From positions 1 through 8,539 of the forward strand of contig JBBRUG010000271.1 of NCBI GenBank assembly GCA_038247995.1: DNA of 8,539 bases, read 5' to 3'. The position numbers and the translations under genes were made by a program. Shown one piece after another: positions 6,260-8,539 of the stretch; within the stretch, counting starts at the first letter, position 1; every line of letters starts with the position of its first letter. The stretch comes from JBBRUG01 sp038247995 (GTDB lineage: Bacteria; Chloroflexota; Chloroflexia; Chloroflexales; Chloroflexaceae). The notes below the pieces were generated by a model that was not told where the DNA came from, made no database searches, and worked only from the letters and a program-made list of their open reading frames with translations.

Positions 6260-8389
6260 ATGTCTTCCATCGACGACATCCGCAGTAAACTCGACATCGT
6301 CGAACTGATCAGTTCGTCGGGTGTGAATCTGCGCAAAACCGGGCGGAGTTTTGTCGGCTTCTGCCCATTTCACTCCAACACGCGCACGCCGGCCTTCACA
6401 GTCTACCCCGACTCGCAAAGCTTCTACTGCTTCGGCTGCCAGGCCTCAGGCGACGTATTCGGCTACACGATGCGTAAACAGGGGCTTGATTTTCGCCAGG
6501 CGCTCGAACAACTTGCCGCCCGCGCCGGGGTGCGCCTGGAGCCTAAGGGCGATCAGGAGCGCCAGGAAGACGCCCGCCGCACCAAGCTGTTGGAGATCAA
6601 CAAGGCCGCCGGGTTGTACTTCAGCTACATTTTGCGCGAGATGAAGCGCGGCGAACCGGCGCGGGCCTATGTCGAACGGCGCCAGATCAATAATGAGATG
6701 GTGGAGGCGTTCCAACTCGGCTACAGCCTCGAAGAATGGGGCCACCTCTTCGCTTACCTGACCGAGCGCAAAGGCTTCGATCCTGAGGATGTTGTCGCGG
6801 CGGGCCTGGCGATCCACCACGAAACCCGCGGCTATTATGATCGCTTTCGCGGTCGGCTGATCTTCCCCATCCGCAACCCCAAAGGCGAGACGATCGGTTT
6901 TGGCGGGCGCGCCCTGGGTGATGGGCAACCGAAATACCTCAACACGCCCGAAACGTTGCTCTTCAAAAAGGGCGAAATGCTGTATGGCCTCGATCTGGCC
7001 CGTGAGGCGATTCGCACCGCCGACCGCACCGTAGTGGTTGAAGGTTATGTCGATGTCATCAGCGCCCATCAGCACGGTTTCGCCAATGTCGTTGCCCCGC
7101 TCGGCACCGCCCTCACGAAGAGCCATATCGCGCTGATCAAGCGCCTCTCGCATAACGTCTACATGGCCCTCGACGCCGATGCCGCCGGCCAACGCGCCAC
7201 GCTCAAGGGGCTCAACAGCCTACGCGAGAGCGTCGGCGACGACGGTGACGGCCACCTGATGGCCACAGCGCAGGGCGCGGTGCGTCTAGAGAGCGATGTC
7301 ACCTTGCGCATCATTCGCATGCCCGAGGGCCGCGATCCCGACGACGTCATCCGCGCCGATCCGGAGCAATGGCGCACGCTCGTCGCAGCCGCCGTGCCGG
7401 TGATGGAGTTCTATCTCAGCGCTTATACCAGCGGGCTCGACCTGAGTAATCCCCTGCACCAACGCGAGGCGCTCGATAAATTGCTGCCCCTGCTCGCCGA
7501 ATTGGACGGCGCGAACCAGCGCGTCTACATCGCCCGCGTCGAACAGGTGATCGGCATCCGCGCCGAACTGATCCTCGACTTGCTCAAAGGCCAGGCCGGC
7601 GGATGGCGCCCAGGAACAGGAAGCAGGCGGCAGAGGGGGAATGGGACAAGGGGACAAGGGGACAAGGGGAAACGCCAAAACCCCGTACGGGCGGACCCAC
7701 GTGTCCGCCCCGACGCCGATGCGCCCGTACGGGCGGACCCACGTGTCCGCCCCGACGCCGATGCGCCCCATCCCGCCGATGCCGATGCGCCCGTACGGGC
7801 GGACCCACGTGTCCGCCCCGACGCCGATGCGCCCGTACGGGCGGACCCACGTGTCCGTCCCTCGGCCGACGAGCGCTACCTGCTCCTCCTGGCCTTGCAC
7901 TACCCCACGGTTGAGGCCGCAATCGAGGCGCTGTTGGAACAAGGCCTGGCCACCTACGCCGGCCTGCGCCGGATCTTCGGCGGCGGCCTCGAAAGCCTGC
8001 TCAGTGATCCGGTACATCAGGAGATCTGGCGCTACTACAGCAGCGCGCCCCTGGAGCAACGGCCCACTTCGGTAGAAGGCCTCACAACATGGGCGGAACT
8101 GCTCGACGAGCACGCCCGTAGCGCGGCCATGGAACTTGTGGAGCAGGTTGCGCGCCGCCCGCACGATTTCCGGCATCGTATGGAAGCTGAAGATTGCGCA
8201 CTCAAATTACGCGAAACACAGGTGAAACAAGCACTCGCCCGGATCAGCGAACGCACCCGCCATGCCGATCCGGCTGAAAGCGACCAATTAGCGCAACAAC
8301 TCAACCAACTGATGCAATATCTCGGCAGCCTACGCAAACCCCGCCGCAGTACGACCTTTCCCGATCTACGGAACACGCTGGGCCAGTGA
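6260..8389 (+). CDS. dnaG: DNA primase DnaG with repeat-encoded linker insertion
   Basis: A 709-residue primase that makes RNA primers at the replication fork with DnaB helicase. Zinc-binding domain: C35-x2-H38 and C57-x2-C60 (CPFH, CFGC). Polymerase core: the RGRLIFPI and YLNTPETLLFKKG motifs (about 198-238). TOPRIM: VVEGYVDV with E261, ALDADAAGQ with D305 and D307, and EGRDPDD (356-362). About 20 extra residues lie between the last two motifs. Residues about 538-709 (ERYLLLLALHYPT onward) fit the C-terminal helicase-binding domain. Between core and C-terminal domain, residues about 447-536 are low-complexity: an RGQGDKG segment, then four copies of a 14-residue unit VRADPRVRPDADAP. The protein is therefore about 100 residues longer than usual. 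I chose the ATG at 6260 because MSSIDDIRSKLDIVELI is the normal DnaG start; a TTG 18 nt upstream adds only six repeat-derived residues. All catalytic residues are intact. Confidence 0.95.
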   Translation: MSSIDDIRSKLDIVELISSSGVNLRKTGRSFVGFCPFHSNTRTPAFTVYPDSQSFYCFGCQASGDVFGYTMRKQGLDFRQALEQLAARAGVRLEPKGDQERQEDARRTKLLEINKAAGLYFSYILREMKRGEPARAYVERRQINNEMVEAFQLGYSLEEWGHLFAYLTERKGFDPEDVVAAGLAIHHETRGYYDRFRGRLIFPIRNPKGETIGFGGRALGDGQPKYLNTPETLLFKKGEMLYGLDLAREAIRTADRTVVVEGYVDVISAHQHGFANVVAPLGTALTKSHIALIKRLSHNVYMALDADAAGQRATLKGLNSLRESVGDDGDGHLMATAQGAVRLESDVTLRIIRMPEGRDPDDVIRADPEQWRTLVAAAVPVMEFYLSAYTSGLDLSNPLHQREALDKLLPLLAELDGANQRVYIARVEQVIGIRAELILDLLKGQAGGWRPGTGSRRQRGNGTRGQGDKGKRQNPVRADPRVRPDADAPVRADPRVRPDADAPHPADADAPVRADPRVRPDADAPVRADPRVRPSADERYLLLLALHYPTVEAAIEALLEQGLATYAGLRRIFGGGLESLLSDPVHQEIWRYYSSAPLEQRPTSVEGLTTWAELLDEHARSAAMELVEQVARRPHDFRHRMEAEDCALKLRETQVKQALARISERTRHADPAESDQLAQQLNQLMQYLGSLRKPRRSTTFPDLRNTLGQ
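7643..7670. repeat. 8-bp tandem repeat GGGACAAG in the dnaG linker
   Basis: GGGACAAG occurs three times in tandem (7643-7666), followed by a partial fourth unit GGGA. It encodes the NGTRGQGDKGK stretch. The purine-rich bases just upstream (about 7612-7640, AGGAACAGGAAGCAGG and following) look like another degenerate short repeat. This part of the insertion differs in sequence from the palindromic units that follow. Confidence 0.9.
7682..7860. repeat. Four copies of a 42-bp palindromic unit inside dnaG
   Basis: Hairpins at 7689-7710, 7731-7752, 7797-7818 and 7839-7860 have arms GGGCGGAC and GTCCGCCC with loop CCACGT; the last right arm is GTCCGTCC. Each is preceded by the perfect palindrome CCCGTACGGG, which overlaps the left arm. 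Successive offsets are 42, 66 and 42 bp; the extra 24 bp is a partial duplication of the CGCCGATGCGCC spacer. All offsets are multiples of three, so the dnaG frame is kept and each unit encodes 14 residues (VRADPRVRPDADAP). Confidence 0.95.
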
Positions 8390-8537
8390 ACAGTCCGCAG
8401 TCCGCAGTCCGCAGTCCGCAGTCCGCAGTCCGCAGTCCGCAGTCCGCAGTCCGCAGTCCGCAGTCGTCAGTTCGCAGTCGTCAGTTCGCAGTTCGCAGTC
8501 GGCAGTTCGCAGTTCGCAGTCGTCAGTTCGCAGTCTG
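8384..8537. repeat. Heptameric tandem repeat array, right flank (about 22 units)
   Basis: Ten identical CAGTCCG units fill 8391-8460, then eleven variant units (CAGTTCG, CAGTCGT, CAGTCGG, CAGTCTG) reach 8537. Just before, 8384-8390 reads CAGTGAA in phase with the array and contains the dnaG stop codon TGA. The identical run is CGCAGTC repeated, the exact reverse complement of GACTGCG from the left-flank array. No intrinsic terminator is seen for dnaG before or within the array. Confidence 0.95.
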
Positions 8538-8539
8538 AC

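Noticed and set aside
6446..7192. 248-codon minus-strand ORF opposite the DnaG catalytic region
   Set aside because: It overlaps the conserved TOPRIM and zinc-domain coding sequence and has no family resemblance.
7682..7860. CRISPR array in dnaG
   Set aside because: The parts between hairpins are themselves repeated, and the region is in-frame coding sequence.
7603..8075. Plus-strand ORFs in the other two frames across the dnaG repeats
   Set aside because: They are out of frame with DnaG and consist of the repeat read in alternative frames.
7286..8176. 296-codon minus-strand ORF opposite dnaG
   Set aside because: It is open mainly because the 42-bp repeat lacks stops in every frame; the plus strand encodes clear DnaG domains on both sides.
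1..8539. Insertion sequence or transposase gene explaining the repeats
   Set aside because: No transposase, RAYT or recombinase coding sequence is present in the window; any mobilising enzyme would have to act from elsewhere.

Overview
The window looks like a high-GC bacterial chromosome segment, most likely from the Chloroflexota (Chloroflexia, perhaps a Roseiflexus- or Kouleothrix-like filamentous lineage). This is inferred from the large polytopic membrane protein with an N-terminal beta-rich ectodomain, the style of the DUF4139-like protein, a dgt-dnaG pair, and short tandem repeats at nearly every gene border. No 16S or other decisive marker is present, so the taxonomy is tentative. Both ends lie inside repeat arrays, so the window could be a whole contig whose assembly stopped at repeats.

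All convincing genes are on the + strand. Left to right: a 7-bp tandem array (1-161); a DUF4139-like coiled-coil protein of unknown function (184-2352) carrying a repeat-derived insertion of about 76 codons; a 141-bp gap with a doubtful 37-codon ORF; a 667-residue multi-spanning membrane protein resembling GT-C glycosyltransferases (2494-4497); a gap filled with two kinds of 7-bp repeat; a 138-residue four-helix membrane protein (4572-4988); a 158-bp gap with a palindrome, a 9-bp repeat, an extended -10 promoter and a possible Shine-Dalgarno-masking hairpin; dgt, an HD-domain dNTP triphosphohydrolase (5147-6208); a 51-bp gap holding a perfect inverted repeat and a TATAAT box; dnaG primase (6260-8389) carrying a repeat-derived insertion of about 90 codons; and a second 7-bp array (8384-8537) that is the reverse complement of the first.

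Functionally, dgt and dnaG form a DNA-replication pair: Dgt controls dNTP pools and DnaG makes primers. The first three genes may be one transcription unit, but their functions are not known.

The most interesting feature is the repeat landscape. Short repeats, mostly with a 7-bp period, occupy the gene borders and have also entered two coding sequences without breaking the frame. In dnaG the inserted unit is a 42-bp palindromic element present four times. It is stop-free in all six frames and sits exactly in the linker between the polymerase core and the helicase-binding domain. A relative of the same hairpin, with two compensatory base-pair changes, lies in the gap before dgt. This is reminiscent of the Rickettsia palindromic elements that insert in frame into protein genes, but the sequences are different.
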